Part shown: in pieces, positions 8,451 to 17,148 of the stretch
Position numbering within the stretch: position 1 is the first letter of the stretch
How the letters are laid out: each line of letters opens with the position of its first letter
NCBI GenBank assembly: GCA_050953005.1
Contig: JBMNLV010000008.1
Span: 110,135-174,134, forward strand
Length of the DNA stretch: 64,000 nt
Direction of reading: 5' to 3'
Origin: UBA6115 sp050953005
Lineage (GTDB): Bacteria; Bacillota; Clostridia; Christensenellales; Aristaeellaceae
Program-made: the position numbers and the translations under genes
The notes under the pieces: generated by a model
What the model was told of the DNA's origin: nothing
What the model saw: only the letters and a program-made list of their open reading frames with translations
Databases searched by the model: none

Positions 8451-9314
8451 ATGCAACAGTCAATCGGCTGGTATCCCGGGCACATGGCAAAGGCCAGACG
8501 CCTGTTGACAGAACAGCTCAAACGCATCGATATCGTTATTGAGCTGTGCGATGCCAGGCTCCCTTTATCCAGCCGCAATCCGGATCTGGATTTACTGCTC
8601 CAAAGCCGTCCGCGCTTGTTGCTGCTAAACAAATCCGACTTGGCAAATCCATCAAAAACCAAGGAATGGCTGACATATTTTTCCGATCAGGGCATTCATT
8701 GCCTGGCTGTAACAATGCCCAAAGGCAAAAAGAACATCCTCGCAGCTGTGGACAATCTGGCTTCAGAACGCCTTGAACGTTCCATGAAAAGGGGCATTAT
8801 CCGTAGTGTGCGCGCCATGGTAGTTGGCGTACCCAACGTTGGCAAAAGCACATTGATCAATTATCTGGCTGGCCGTGCCGCTTTCAAGGTTCAGGATCGC
8901 CCTGGCATCACGCGTGCGCCGCAATGGATACAAGCCTCTCCACAATTGCAGCTGGTGGATACTCCGGGCATGCTATGGCCCAAGCTGGACGATCCGCTGG
9001 CCGCCAAACGGCTGACGTATATTGCCGCCGTACGCGATGAGGTGGTGGATGTCTACCACTTGTCGCTGTCCCTGCTTGATGAGCTGATGACCATAGCTCA
9101 GCAGGAAATCATATCACGATACAACCTGCAGAATCCAATCCTGCGCGGACCTCGATTGCTTGAAGATATCTGTAAAAACCGCGGATTTTTGCTGCGCGGC
9201 GGGGAAATGGATGTTGAACGTGGCGCGGTGTGTGTGTTGGATGAGTTCCGCTCGGGCAAGCTGGGACGTATAACCCTGGAGCATCCGGAAGGGGCGGCCC
9301 ATGAGCAAGGCTGA
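8451..9314 (+). CDS. rbgA: RbgA/YlqF, ribosome biogenesis GTPase (50S assembly)
   Basis: A 287-residue circularly permuted GTPase: G4 LLLNKSDL comes first, then G1 VGVPNVGKSTLINYL and G3 VDTPGMLWP. The N-terminus QQSIGWYPGHMAKA is diagnostic for RbgA. It acts late in large-subunit assembly. The start is ATG 8451 with AAGGAG at 8439-8444; an in-frame ATG at 8421 lacks an SD. The C-terminal domain carries the helical segment ending before LLRGGEMDVERGA. It overlaps rnhB by 14 bases, the conserved rbgA-rnhB order of Firmicutes. Confidence 0.95.
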   Translation: MQQSIGWYPGHMAKARRLLTEQLKRIDIVIELCDARLPLSSRNPDLDLLLQSRPRLLLLNKSDLANPSKTKEWLTYFSDQGIHCLAVTMPKGKKNILAAVDNLASERLERSMKRGIIRSVRAMVVGVPNVGKSTLINYLAGRAAFKVQDRPGITRAPQWIQASPQLQLVDTPGMLWPKLDDPLAAKRLTYIAAVRDEVVDVYHLSLSLLDELMTIAQQEIISRYNLQNPILRGPRLLEDICKNRGFLLRGGEMDVERGAVCVLDEFRSGKLGRITLEHPEGAAHEQG

Positions 9315-9915
9315 TCGCTGTTTTGATTTATATAAGCATGACCTTGCTTTGTGGGAATCCGGCTTGGTATTTGCCGGAATTGATGAGGCCGGACGTGGTC
9401 CCTTGGCCGGATGCGTGATGGCCGGCTGCGTAGTGATGCCACGCGAGCCGCGACTGCCGGACATTTTGGATTCAAAGCAGCTCACCCCAAAACAACGTGA
9501 GGCAGCATATGATCAGATTGTTCAGAAGGCGGTTTTTTGGGGCCTTGGCAGCGCGGATCAGAACGAGATTGATACCATGAATATCCTAGAGGCTACCCGG
9601 CTGGCCATGCGACGAGCTGCGCAGCAAGCCAGGGCGGATTTATTCTTGGTGGATGCGGTAAAACATGTTGGTCTTGCTGGTGAGGAACGCGCCTTGGTGT
9701 CAGGAGATGCTATCAGCTACAGCATTGCCGCCGCGTCTATTCTGGCTAAAGTGACCCGGGATCGTTTAATGATGGAGCTGGACAAACAGTATCCTCAATA
9801 TGGCTTTGCGCGGCACAAGGGTTATGGTACGCGTGAGCATATTCAAGCCATCCGCACATATGGCCCCTGTCCCGCTCACCGCATGAGCTTTCTGACACGT
9901 TTATTGCACAAATGA
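9301..9915 (+). CDS. rnhB: Ribonuclease HII
   Basis: A 204-residue RNase H-fold enzyme. GIDEAGRGPLAG near residue 26 provides the catalytic Asp-Glu pair, DSKQLTPKQRE follows, LVDAVK gives the third acidic residue, and AAASILAKVTRDRLM carries the fourth. It cleaves 5' of single ribonucleotides in DNA and removes RNA of RNA/DNA hybrids. ATG 9301 lies inside the end of rbgA, and the stop overlaps yraN by four bases, so the three genes are translationally linked. Confidence 0.97.
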   Translation: MSKADRCFDLYKHDLALWESGLVFAGIDEAGRGPLAGCVMAGCVVMPREPRLPDILDSKQLTPKQREAAYDQIVQKAVFWGLGSADQNEIDTMNILEATRLAMRRAAQQARADLFLVDAVKHVGLAGEERALVSGDAISYSIAAASILAKVTRDRLMMELDKQYPQYGFARHKGYGTREHIQAIRTYGPCPAHRMSFLTRLLHK

Positions 9916-10250
9916 GTCAGTACGATCTGGGTCTGGAGGGCGAGCGCCTGGCCGAGGTTTATCTGAAAGAAAGAGGCTTTGCTATCAGGCAAAGACGTCT
10001 GCGCACCAGGGGTGGTGAAATCGATCTGATTGCCAGCCGGCACGGTATCCTGTATTTTATAGAAGTCAAATACCGTCCAGAGGGCAGACTGGGCAGCGGA
10101 CTGATGAGCATTTCTCCGCGCAAGAAACAGCTGCTGATCAATGCGGCAGGCGAGTATCTTGCCAGAACACCCAGACCTTGGCGTCTGGCTTACCTTGAGA
10201 TTACCAGGGCGGGCATCCGTTTCCGTGAGGATGTTTTGCACGAAAACTGA
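9912..10250 (+). CDS. YraN family protein (UPF0102), nuclease-like fold
   Basis: A 112-residue protein, full length for UPF0102. It has GLEGERLAEVYLKERGF, then RTRGGEIDLIASRHG and ILYFIEVKYRP, the E-D-ExK pattern of the restriction-endonuclease-like fold. The cellular role is not established; its conserved position beside rnhB and comM/dprA suggests DNA-related work. It is coupled to rnhB by ATGA and followed 10 bases later by the large glycosyltransferase gene. Confidence 0.9.
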   Translation: MSQYDLGLEGERLAEVYLKERGFAIRQRRLRTRGGEIDLIASRHGILYFIEVKYRPEGRLGSGLMSISPRKKQLLINAAGEYLARTPRPWRLAYLEITRAGIRFREDVLHEN

Positions 10251-10260
10251 AGGTGCAAGA

Positions 10261-13200
10261 ATGATAAGAAAAAGGCTAATAATTATTGGCATACTATTCC
10301 TGGCAACAGCGGTTTTTATCAGGTATCCGGGTGCGCCGAAGACGGCAGCTGTCTACGATACGGAGCTGTTGGTCAATGGCGGTTTTGACCGGCTGGGGGA
10401 GGATGGCCTGCCGGAGGGGTGGTACACAGAATCCTATCTGGGTTTTAGTGACATTACCTTATATGATGTTATGGAAGGCGAGGTTGGTACTGCGGCACGG
10501 ATCATCAATCATGCGCCAAATGACGCGCGGTTTGCTCAAACGGTAAATGTCTGGCCGGATACAGTATACCGCTTGACCGGCCGCATTTTGTCAAACGCGC
10601 ATGGCGGTCGCGGTGCCAACCTGTCCATTGCTGATATTTATGTGTTTTCCGAATCAGTTTATCAATCCGATGGTGTCTGGCAAGCGGTAGAGATCTATGG
10701 CCAGACCGGACCGAAACAGCGGTCAGTTACTGTTTTCGCGCGGCTGGGCGGTTATTCCGGTGAAGCGGAGGGAGAAGCCTGCTTTGATTCGGTCTCTTTA
10801 ATGGCTGTTGAGGAGGTGCCGGATCAAGCTGTTGTGTGCAGCTGGGAAAAACAGGAAGCTGCCGTTCAGCCCGGTCCGGCGGATCCGAATGAGCGTTCCC
10901 CCTTCGCGCCATGGTTGTTTATGATTTGCCTGCTGGCAACCTATGTCATGTTGAAATTGGCCAGGGCGGCACGCAACGCGGACAATCTGGTGCAAGTGAG
11001 TTCGGACAAGCGGCAGTATTATGGAGCGTTGCTTCTTGTGCTGCTCATCGCATTGTTGATTCGGTTTGCGGTTGCGGTTTTTGCGCCTGGATTTCCGGTT
11101 GATCTGAGCGCTTTTCGAGCCTGGGCCAATGACATGGCTCAGTATGGGCCACGGCAGTTCTATTTGCAGGAAGGCCACCGGGATTATCCTCCCGGATACA
11201 TGCTGTTGCTGTGGCCGCTGGGCCTCTTGGGAAAGCTGTCCGGTAGCGACGCCAGCGAGTTGATGGTCAAGCTGCCTTCCGTGTTGTTCGACTTATGCAT
11301 CGTTTTTCTCCTGTATCGCGTTGCTTGGATGTCCGGTGCCAGGGGCAAGTCGGCACTGCTGTTGTCCTTGCTTTACGCGATCAATCCCTTAACGATTCTG
11401 GTTGGTGCTGCCTGGGGGCAGGTGGACAGTCTTCCCTCCTTGTTATTGATACTCAGTGTTATGTTCATCATGCGCGGGCGCTGGCGTTTCGCCCTGCCGG
11501 TTTATGTGCTTGCTGTGTTGATGAAGCCCCAGGCGTTGATGGTTGGGCCGCTGGGCTTGGTGGCCCTGGTTACGCAATTTTTGTGGGATAAGGATAACCT
11601 TGGCAAGATGCTGCGTGACCTCCTGATCGGGGTTGTCGCCGGCCTGTTGCTTGCTTTAGCAGTGGCGCTGCCTTTCTTCAATGAGCAAAACGGTATATCC
11701 TGGCTGATTGGATTGTATGGTCAGACCATGGGTTACTATCATCAAGCCACGGTTAACGCGACCAATCTGTACTATCTGTTTGGTCTCAATTGGGTGGATA
11801 TACAGTCTGCCGCACCTTTTATGTTGCGCTTGGTGGGCGGCTTGACAGTACTGCTGCCTGGCCTGGCTTTTGCTATCCGGCAGGCGCGTGATAAACAGCA
11901 GGAACAGGGCGCGCGGGTCTTTGCTCTTGCTGGCTTGATTGTCAGCGCCCTGCCGGTGTTGTTGTTGGCAATACCATTCAGCTTGGCTGCCTTTGGCATC
12001 CTGATGATGGGTGTCGTGATCATTGTGGTCGCCCTGCAATACATTCGTGCCCGGGACACAGGCAACTTGGCTTTCTTTGGAGGCCTTCTGCTCCTGGGGT
12101 TGTCCTTGCTGGGAACAATGATGCATGAGCGTTACCTCTTTCTGTCAATGGCTTTATTGACCCTGGCTTACATTCTCAAGCGCGATCGCAGGGTGTTGCT
12201 TCTGATGCTGGGAGTCAACTTGCTGTGTTTCCTAAACACCGGTCTGGTGCTTGATTTGTGCCTGCGAAATGGTGATGGGACGGTCTACCTGAGCGCGCCT
12301 GCCTTCGGCATTCACAGCCAGACTGCCTGGCTGGAGTATTCTCTTGCCTTTTTAAGCTTGCCCTTGATGGGCTATGGCATTTATCTGGGTTACTCCCTAC
12401 ACGGTGAAAAAACTGTGGTCAGGGATGTCAGCCCATCCAGACCAGCGCTGCAGTGTCTGTCGCTGCCGCTGAAGGTGCTGATAAAGCGGCGTCCCAAGGT
12501 AACTTTTGACCGCCGGGACGCATTGATTATCCTGTTGTTTACATTGCTGTATGCTGTTGTGGCCTTTATCAACCTGGGTTCTACCGTTTCGCCACAAAAC
12601 GCCTGGTCCTCCAGGCCGGACACGGAGGAAGTGCGGCTGGACCTGGGGGAACAGCGTCAGTTCCGGTTGCTGTTTTTTGCCGGTATCCATTGGGCGGACA
12701 GCGATTTTACGGTATCGGTCAGCCCGGACGGGGAGACCTATCAGAACTATCCTTTCCGGATTACACAAGGCGGGCTGTTTGCCTGGCGATACCTGAGCTT
12801 TCCTTACCAAAACACGCGAGGAGAGACCGAGTATGACAGCAATCCGCGCGAATTGTGCGGCCGTTACATCCGGATTTCAGGTATCAGCAACAAGCTGACA
12901 CTGATGGAGGTTATTGCCCAGGATAGTCAAACCGGGGAGAACCTGCCCTTTCTGTCCGCCAGCCCTGGTGCGCATGCCCTAATTGATGAGCAGGATACCT
13001 TCTCGGGCCGGCCAACCTGGTTTAACTCCATGTACTTTGACGAGATCTACCATGCCCGAACCGCGCTGGAGCAACGCAATGCCCTGTGGGGCGAGGAGCC
13101 CAGCAGTATTTATGAAACCAGCCATCCGCCCCTGGGAAAGCTGCTGATGACCTTCTCCATCATGATCTTTGGCATGACACCCTTTGGTTGGCGATTTGCC

Positions 13201-14382
13201 GGCGCATTAGCCGGCGCGCTGATGCTTCCTGGCATGTACCTGTTGGGTAAGCAGCTGACCGGGCGGCGCTGGATGGGACTGTTGTCTTTGCTTCTGATGG
13301 CCTTTGACTTCATGCACTTTACCCAAACGCGCATTGCCACCATTGACAGTTTTGTCACCTTGTTTATTATCTACGCTTACTTTTTTATGTTCCGCTATAT
13401 TATGCAAGATCCGATCCGGACGCGCTTATTCAACAAGCTGTTGCCGCTGTTCTTCTCCGGCTTGATGATGGGCCTGGCGATCGCGAGCAAATGGCCCGGC
13501 ATCTATGCAGGCGGCGGCTTGGCCATCCTGTTTTTCAGCTCCTTGATCTCTAACACGCTCATTGCCCGCAGGATTAACACTGCGTCGGACGCCGAGCTTG
13601 CGGTTCCGCCGGAGGATTTGGCCTGTGTACGTGCCTTTGGGGAGCAGTGGCTAATGGAGCCCATACTCACCTGTACGTGGTGTCTCCTGTTCTTTGTTGC
13701 GATTCCTGCCGCCATTTATTATTTGTCCTATATTCCTGTCTATATTGCCACCCCGGGCGGCTTAACTTTTGAGAAGGTTAGAATGAACAATTTGGGGATG
13801 CTTGACTATCATTCAGTCAGAGGCCGTGGCGCGGATCATCCCTGGAGCTCGCCTTGGTATAGCTGGCCTATCATCAAAAAACCCATGTATTTCTATTCCG
13901 GCGGAATCCGCAACGGTACTGCCAGCGTCATCTGGTCTTTTGGCAACCCGCTGGTCTGGTGGGGCGGACTGCTGGCGCTGGTGATGACTTTTGTTGCAGC
14001 TGTCAGGGAGCATCTGGTTCCCATCAGGAACATAGATATCAAGCCGGATAACAATCTGATGGAAATGATGCAGGGCAGGGACCGGCGCCCGATGATACTG
14101 CTGATCTCTTTTGCGGTGCAGTACCTGCCCTGGGCGCTGGTTCCTCGCGGTACCTATATCTATCATTATTTCCCTGCAGTACCCTTTATCATTTTGTGTA
14201 AAACACTGATGACAAATTATGTCATGGCGCGCAACAAGAAAGCAGGCGTCTGGATCGTGATCGTGCTGAGTGCTTTGGCCGGCGCGTTGTTCGTCGCGTT
14301 TTTCCCGTACATCAGCGGCGTGCGGGTATCCACAGCCTGGCTGGACGCCATGCGCTGGCTGCCCAACTGGCTGTTCTATTAA
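10261..14382 (+). CDS. Giant membrane protein: two GT-C glycosyltransferase modules with beta-sandwich domains
   Basis: A 1373-residue polytopic protein. Residues 5-22 are a membrane anchor or signal. Residues about 35-190 resemble a carbohydrate-binding-module sandwich (LLVNGGFDRLGEDGLPEGW). From about 216 there are many membrane helices with FPVDLSAFRAW (D281) in the first external loop, as in GT-C mannosyltransferases. A second module begins with a helix near 751, then an extracytoplasmic sandwich (about 782-905, discoidin-like) and a protein-O-mannosyltransferase-like core with MYFDEIYHARTA (D927-E928) and SHPPLGK (954-960). Such enzymes use polyprenyl-phosphate sugars outside the membrane; acceptor and sugar are unknown. 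Start is ATG 10261 with a weak SD. An in-frame ATG at 10141 lies inside yraN. Confidence 0.8.
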   Translation: MIRKRLIIIGILFLATAVFIRYPGAPKTAAVYDTELLVNGGFDRLGEDGLPEGWYTESYLGFSDITLYDVMEGEVGTAARIINHAPNDARFAQTVNVWPDTVYRLTGRILSNAHGGRGANLSIADIYVFSESVYQSDGVWQAVEIYGQTGPKQRSVTVFARLGGYSGEAEGEACFDSVSLMAVEEVPDQAVVCSWEKQEAAVQPGPADPNERSPFAPWLFMICLLATYVMLKLARAARNADNLVQVSSDKRQYYGALLLVLLIALLIRFAVAVFAPGFPVDLSAFRAWANDMAQYGPRQFYLQEGHRDYPPGYMLLLWPLGLLGKLSGSDASELMVKLPSVLFDLCIVFLLYRVAWMSGARGKSALLLSLLYAINPLTILVGAAWGQVDSLPSLLLILSVMFIMRGRWRFALPVYVLAVLMKPQALMVGPLGLVALVTQFLWDKDNLGKMLRDLLIGVVAGLLLALAVALPFFNEQNGISWLIGLYGQTMGYYHQATVNATNLYYLFGLNWVDIQSAAPFMLRLVGGLTVLLPGLAFAIRQARDKQQEQGARVFALAGLIVSALPVLLLAIPFSLAAFGILMMGVVIIVVALQYIRARDTGNLAFFGGLLLLGLSLLGTMMHERYLFLSMALLTLAYILKRDRRVLLLMLGVNLLCFLNTGLVLDLCLRNGDGTVYLSAPAFGIHSQTAWLEYSLAFLSLPLMGYGIYLGYSLHGEKTVVRDVSPSRPALQCLSLPLKVLIKRRPKVTFDRRDALIILLFTLLYAVVAFINLGSTVSPQNAWSSRPDTEEVRLDLGEQRQFRLLFFAGIHWADSDFTVSVSPDGETYQNYPFRITQGGLFAWRYLSFPYQNTRGETEYDSNPRELCGRYIRISGISNKLTLMEVIAQDSQTGENLPFLSASPGAHALIDEQDTFSGRPTWFNSMYFDEIYHARTALEQRNALWGEEPSSIYETSHPPLGKLLMTFSIMIFGMTPFGWRFAGALAGALMLPGMYLLGKQLTGRRWMGLLSLLLMAFDFMHFTQTRIATIDSFVTLFIIYAYFFMFRYIMQDPIRTRLFNKLLPLFFSGLMMGLAIASKWPGIYAGGGLAILFFSSLISNTLIARRINTASDAELAVPPEDLACVRAFGEQWLMEPILTCTWCLLFFVAIPAAIYYLSYIPVYIATPGGLTFEKVRMNNLGMLDYHSVRGRGADHPWSSPWYSWPIIKKPMYFYSGGIRNGTASVIWSFGNPLVWWGGLLALVMTFVAAVREHLVPIRNIDIKPDNNLMEMMQGRDRRPMILLISFAVQYLPWALVPRGTYIYHYFPAVPFIILCKTLMTNYVMARNKKAGVWIVIVLSALAGALFVAFFPYISGVRVSTAWLDAMRWLPNWLFY

Positions 14383-14395
14383 GGAGGGTCTACCG

Positions 14396-15952
14396 ATGCT
14401 TGCACGCACCAAATGCTATACCCTCATAGGCATCCAGGGTGAGCCTGTGACTGTAGAAGCCTATGTGTCTTCTGCCAGTCTTTTTCAGTTTAATATTGTT
14501 GGCCTGCCGGATACCGCTGTCAAGGAGAGCAGAGACCGTGTGGGTGCGGCGCTTAAAAACAGTGGTTTTACAATGCCTGTAGGACGTACAGTGGTCAACC
14601 TCTCCCCGGCAGACCTGCGCAAGGAAGGCACTGCCTTTGACTTGCCCATCGCCATCGCCATTATCCTGGCCAGCCGTCAGATGCAAGCAGCTCCCCTTGA
14701 GGACTGTGTGTTGATAGGCGAGCTTGCCCTGGACGGTCGTCTGCAGCCTGTCAGCGGCGCCTTGTCCATGGTGATCTCCGCACATGAGCGAGGCATCAGA
14801 AAGGTTGTTTTACCACGCGACAATGCAGCGGAGGTTGCTGTTGTGTCCGGTATGGAGGTCTATCCGGCAGGCAGTTTGTACGAGGTAACACAGCACCTGT
14901 CCGGCAAGATGCCCATACCCGCCCAAGCGCAAAAATCCTATGAGGAGTGTCTGGCTCAGACTAAGTTTGATATGGACTTATCCCAGGTACGTGGTCAGCA
15001 GTTGCCGAGGCGCGCATTGGAAATTGCTGCCGCCGGCGGGCATAATCTGCTGCTGATTGGCGTTCCGGGTTCGGGAAAAACCATGTTGGCACGCTGCTTG
15101 CCCGGTTTGCTGCCTGAAATGAACCAGGAGGAGGCCTTCGAAACCACGCGTATCCACTCAGCGGCAGGCGTGCTCAAGCCCGGTGCCGGATTGATCACGC
15201 AGCGCCCTTTCCGTACGCCGCACCATTCCGCCTCGCTGGCTTCTTTGATTGGCGGCGGCTTGAACGCGCGCCCGGGCGAGGTCTCCCTGGCTCATAATGG
15301 GGTGCTGTTTCTGGATGAAATGCCGGAGTATCCCCGCAGTGTGCTTGAAGCGCTGCGACAGCCGCTGGAAGATGGGTTCATCACCGTCAGCCGCGTCAAG
15401 GCGCATACGCAGTATCTGTCGCGCATCATGCTGGTGGCCAGCATGAATCCCTGCCCCTGCGGCTACTATGGGAGCAAAACACGCCATTGCCGCTGCGGCA
15501 GTCATGAAATCAAACGCTATCTTGACCGCATTTCCGGCCCCTTGCTGGACAGGATTGATTTGCAGGTGGAGGTGGACATGGTTCCGGTGGAAGACATTGT
15601 CCGGGAGAGCGAGCAGGAAAGCAGCGCGCAGGTGCGTTCCCGTGTCCGCATGGCCCGACAGATGCAGCTGGAACGTTTTCAGGGCAGCGGACTGCGTTGC
15701 AACGCGCAATTGACCGGTAAAAACATGGAAGGCAAAGCGCAGCTCAGCTCCGATGCGCGTACTCTTCTGCAAAACGCAGTGCGAAAATACTCCCTGAGCA
15801 TGAGAGCCTATACGCGGCTGATCAAGGTGGCCAGGACCATTGCGGATTTACAGGGCGAGGCCACGGTCGAACTGCCCGCCATGGCGGAGGCCATTCAGTT
15901 TCGTATAATTGACGGTAAATATTGGGGTGAACAGACCGGAACGATTATATAG
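14396..15952 (+). CDS. ComM/YifB family AAA+ ATPase (Mg-chelatase-like)
   Basis: A 518-residue protein. The N-terminal Lon-protease-like domain (MLARTKCYTLIGIQGEPV, GLPDTAVKESRDRV) has no proteolytic centre. It is followed by an AAA+ module with Walker A GVPGSGKT at 222-229, Walker B GVLFLDEMPEY and the family cysteine segment NPCPCGYYG...CRCG. The C-terminal winged-helix part has YTRLIKVARTIADL. ComM in Gram-negatives is a helicase aiding integration of transformed DNA; YifB-type roles in Firmicutes are less clear. Start ATG 14396 has AAGGAGGG at 14382-14389, overlapping the upstream stop. It neighbours dprA, another transformation gene. Confidence 0.92.
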   Translation: MLARTKCYTLIGIQGEPVTVEAYVSSASLFQFNIVGLPDTAVKESRDRVGAALKNSGFTMPVGRTVVNLSPADLRKEGTAFDLPIAIAIILASRQMQAAPLEDCVLIGELALDGRLQPVSGALSMVISAHERGIRKVVLPRDNAAEVAVVSGMEVYPAGSLYEVTQHLSGKMPIPAQAQKSYEECLAQTKFDMDLSQVRGQQLPRRALEIAAAGGHNLLLIGVPGSGKTMLARCLPGLLPEMNQEEAFETTRIHSAAGVLKPGAGLITQRPFRTPHHSASLASLIGGGLNARPGEVSLAHNGVLFLDEMPEYPRSVLEALRQPLEDGFITVSRVKAHTQYLSRIMLVASMNPCPCGYYGSKTRHCRCGSHEIKRYLDRISGPLLDRIDLQVEVDMVPVEDIVRESEQESSAQVRSRVRMARQMQLERFQGSGLRCNAQLTGKNMEGKAQLSSDARTLLQNAVRKYSLSMRAYTRLIKVARTIADLQGEATVELPAMAEAIQFRIIDGKYWGEQTGTII

Positions 15953-16030
15953 ATTTGATTATCGATTCAAATGATAAGCGCGCATTGGACAGCCAGACAC
16001 AGTGGAAAAACTGACTAACAGGAGAGGGCA

Positions 16031-17128
16031 TTGGACAAGAATTCAAGAAACTTGCTAAGCCAGGTATGGCTGGCTTCAAGCCCCAACCTGGGGTATAAAG
16101 CCAAACACCGCATGCTGGATTATTATGGCAGCGCTGAGCAGGCGTTTGATTGCTTTGATTCGCATGCGCGTTCCCTGGCAGGCGACAAGGCATATCAGGA
16201 ACTGGCGAAAACGCGCCTGATGGGGCTGGATAAAATAGCGGCCGCTCTGAAGCGTATTGAGGCTTCAGTTTGTATCGCGGGGGATGAGTCATTTCCGGAC
16301 ATCCTCCGGGACATCCCGGACCCGCCCGACTTGCTTTTTTATCAGGGTGTCCTGAACCGTGATTTTGGTCGCGCTGTTGCCATTGTAGGCTCCCGCCGCG
16401 AGACGCGCTACGGACGTGAGCAGGCGCATAAAATCGCCCGGGAACTGTCTGAAAACGGTGTAACTGTAGTGTCCGGCTTGGCTCGGGGAATTGATACTGC
16501 TGCGCACCTGGGCGCGTTGGAAGGAGGCGGGCATACTGTAGCAGTGCTGGGCAGCGGCATCAACAATATATATCCACCGGAAAACAAGGAGCTGGCAGCG
16601 CGCATCATTGCTTCCGGCGGTGCCATCATCAGCGAGTTTGCGCCCAACGCCGACCCGTTTGCATTTCATTTTCCTTTTAGAAACCGTCTGGTATCCGGGC
16701 TCAGTCAGGCGATCCTGCTGGTAGAAGCGCGTGAGAGGAGCGGAACCTTGATCACTGTAGGCCATGCCCTGAGCCAGGGGCGTGAAGTTTTTGCCCTGCC
16801 GGGTCCGGTGGACGCGCCTGGCAGCGCGGTGCCCCATCGGATGCTCAGGGAAGGCGCGGGCCTTGTCACCTGTGCCCGGGATCTGCTGGAGGACATGGGT
16901 TGGACCGTCAGGGAACAAGCGGAGCAAACACAGCTTCCGCTGCCCGATTTGACAAATGAGCAGCGTAGACTATATGATGCGCTGTGTGTTGAGCCGCTGG
17001 ACTTTAATGAGTTGCAGGCACTGCTCAACCTGCCTACCCAACAGCTGAACGTCTTGTTGACCACGCTGGAAATACAAGGCCTTATCCAGACCTTGCCCGG
17101 GCGGACCTTTAAAGCCATACACAATTAA
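16031..17128 (+). CDS. dprA: DprA, DNA-processing protein
   Basis: A 365-residue protein beginning at TTG 16031, with AGGAGAGG four bases upstream and no ATG nearby. The Rossmann-like core has AIVGSRRETRYG, VVSGLARGIDTAAH, VLGSGINNIYPPEN, GAIISEFAPNADPF and RNRLVSGLSQAILLVEA. A C-terminal winged helix (about residues 300-365) follows. DprA loads RecA on incoming single-stranded DNA during transformation and is widely kept even in non-competent bacteria. It lies 78 bases after comM and 20 before topA. Confidence 0.95.
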   Translation: MDKNSRNLLSQVWLASSPNLGYKAKHRMLDYYGSAEQAFDCFDSHARSLAGDKAYQELAKTRLMGLDKIAAALKRIEASVCIAGDESFPDILRDIPDPPDLLFYQGVLNRDFGRAVAIVGSRRETRYGREQAHKIARELSENGVTVVSGLARGIDTAAHLGALEGGGHTVAVLGSGINNIYPPENKELAARIIASGGAIISEFAPNADPFAFHFPFRNRLVSGLSQAILLVEARERSGTLITVGHALSQGREVFALPGPVDAPGSAVPHRMLREGAGLVTCARDLLEDMGWTVREQAEQTQLPLPDLTNEQRRLYDALCVEPLDFNELQALLNLPTQQLNVLLTTLEIQGLIQTLPGRTFKAIHN

Positions 17129-17148
17129 ACCAATCAACGGAGGCAGTT

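Noticed and set aside
15953..16030. Promoter or terminator between comM and dprA
   Set aside because: ATTTGA/TCAAAT is a weak inverted repeat with no -35/-10 pair or T-run; cotranscription is simpler.
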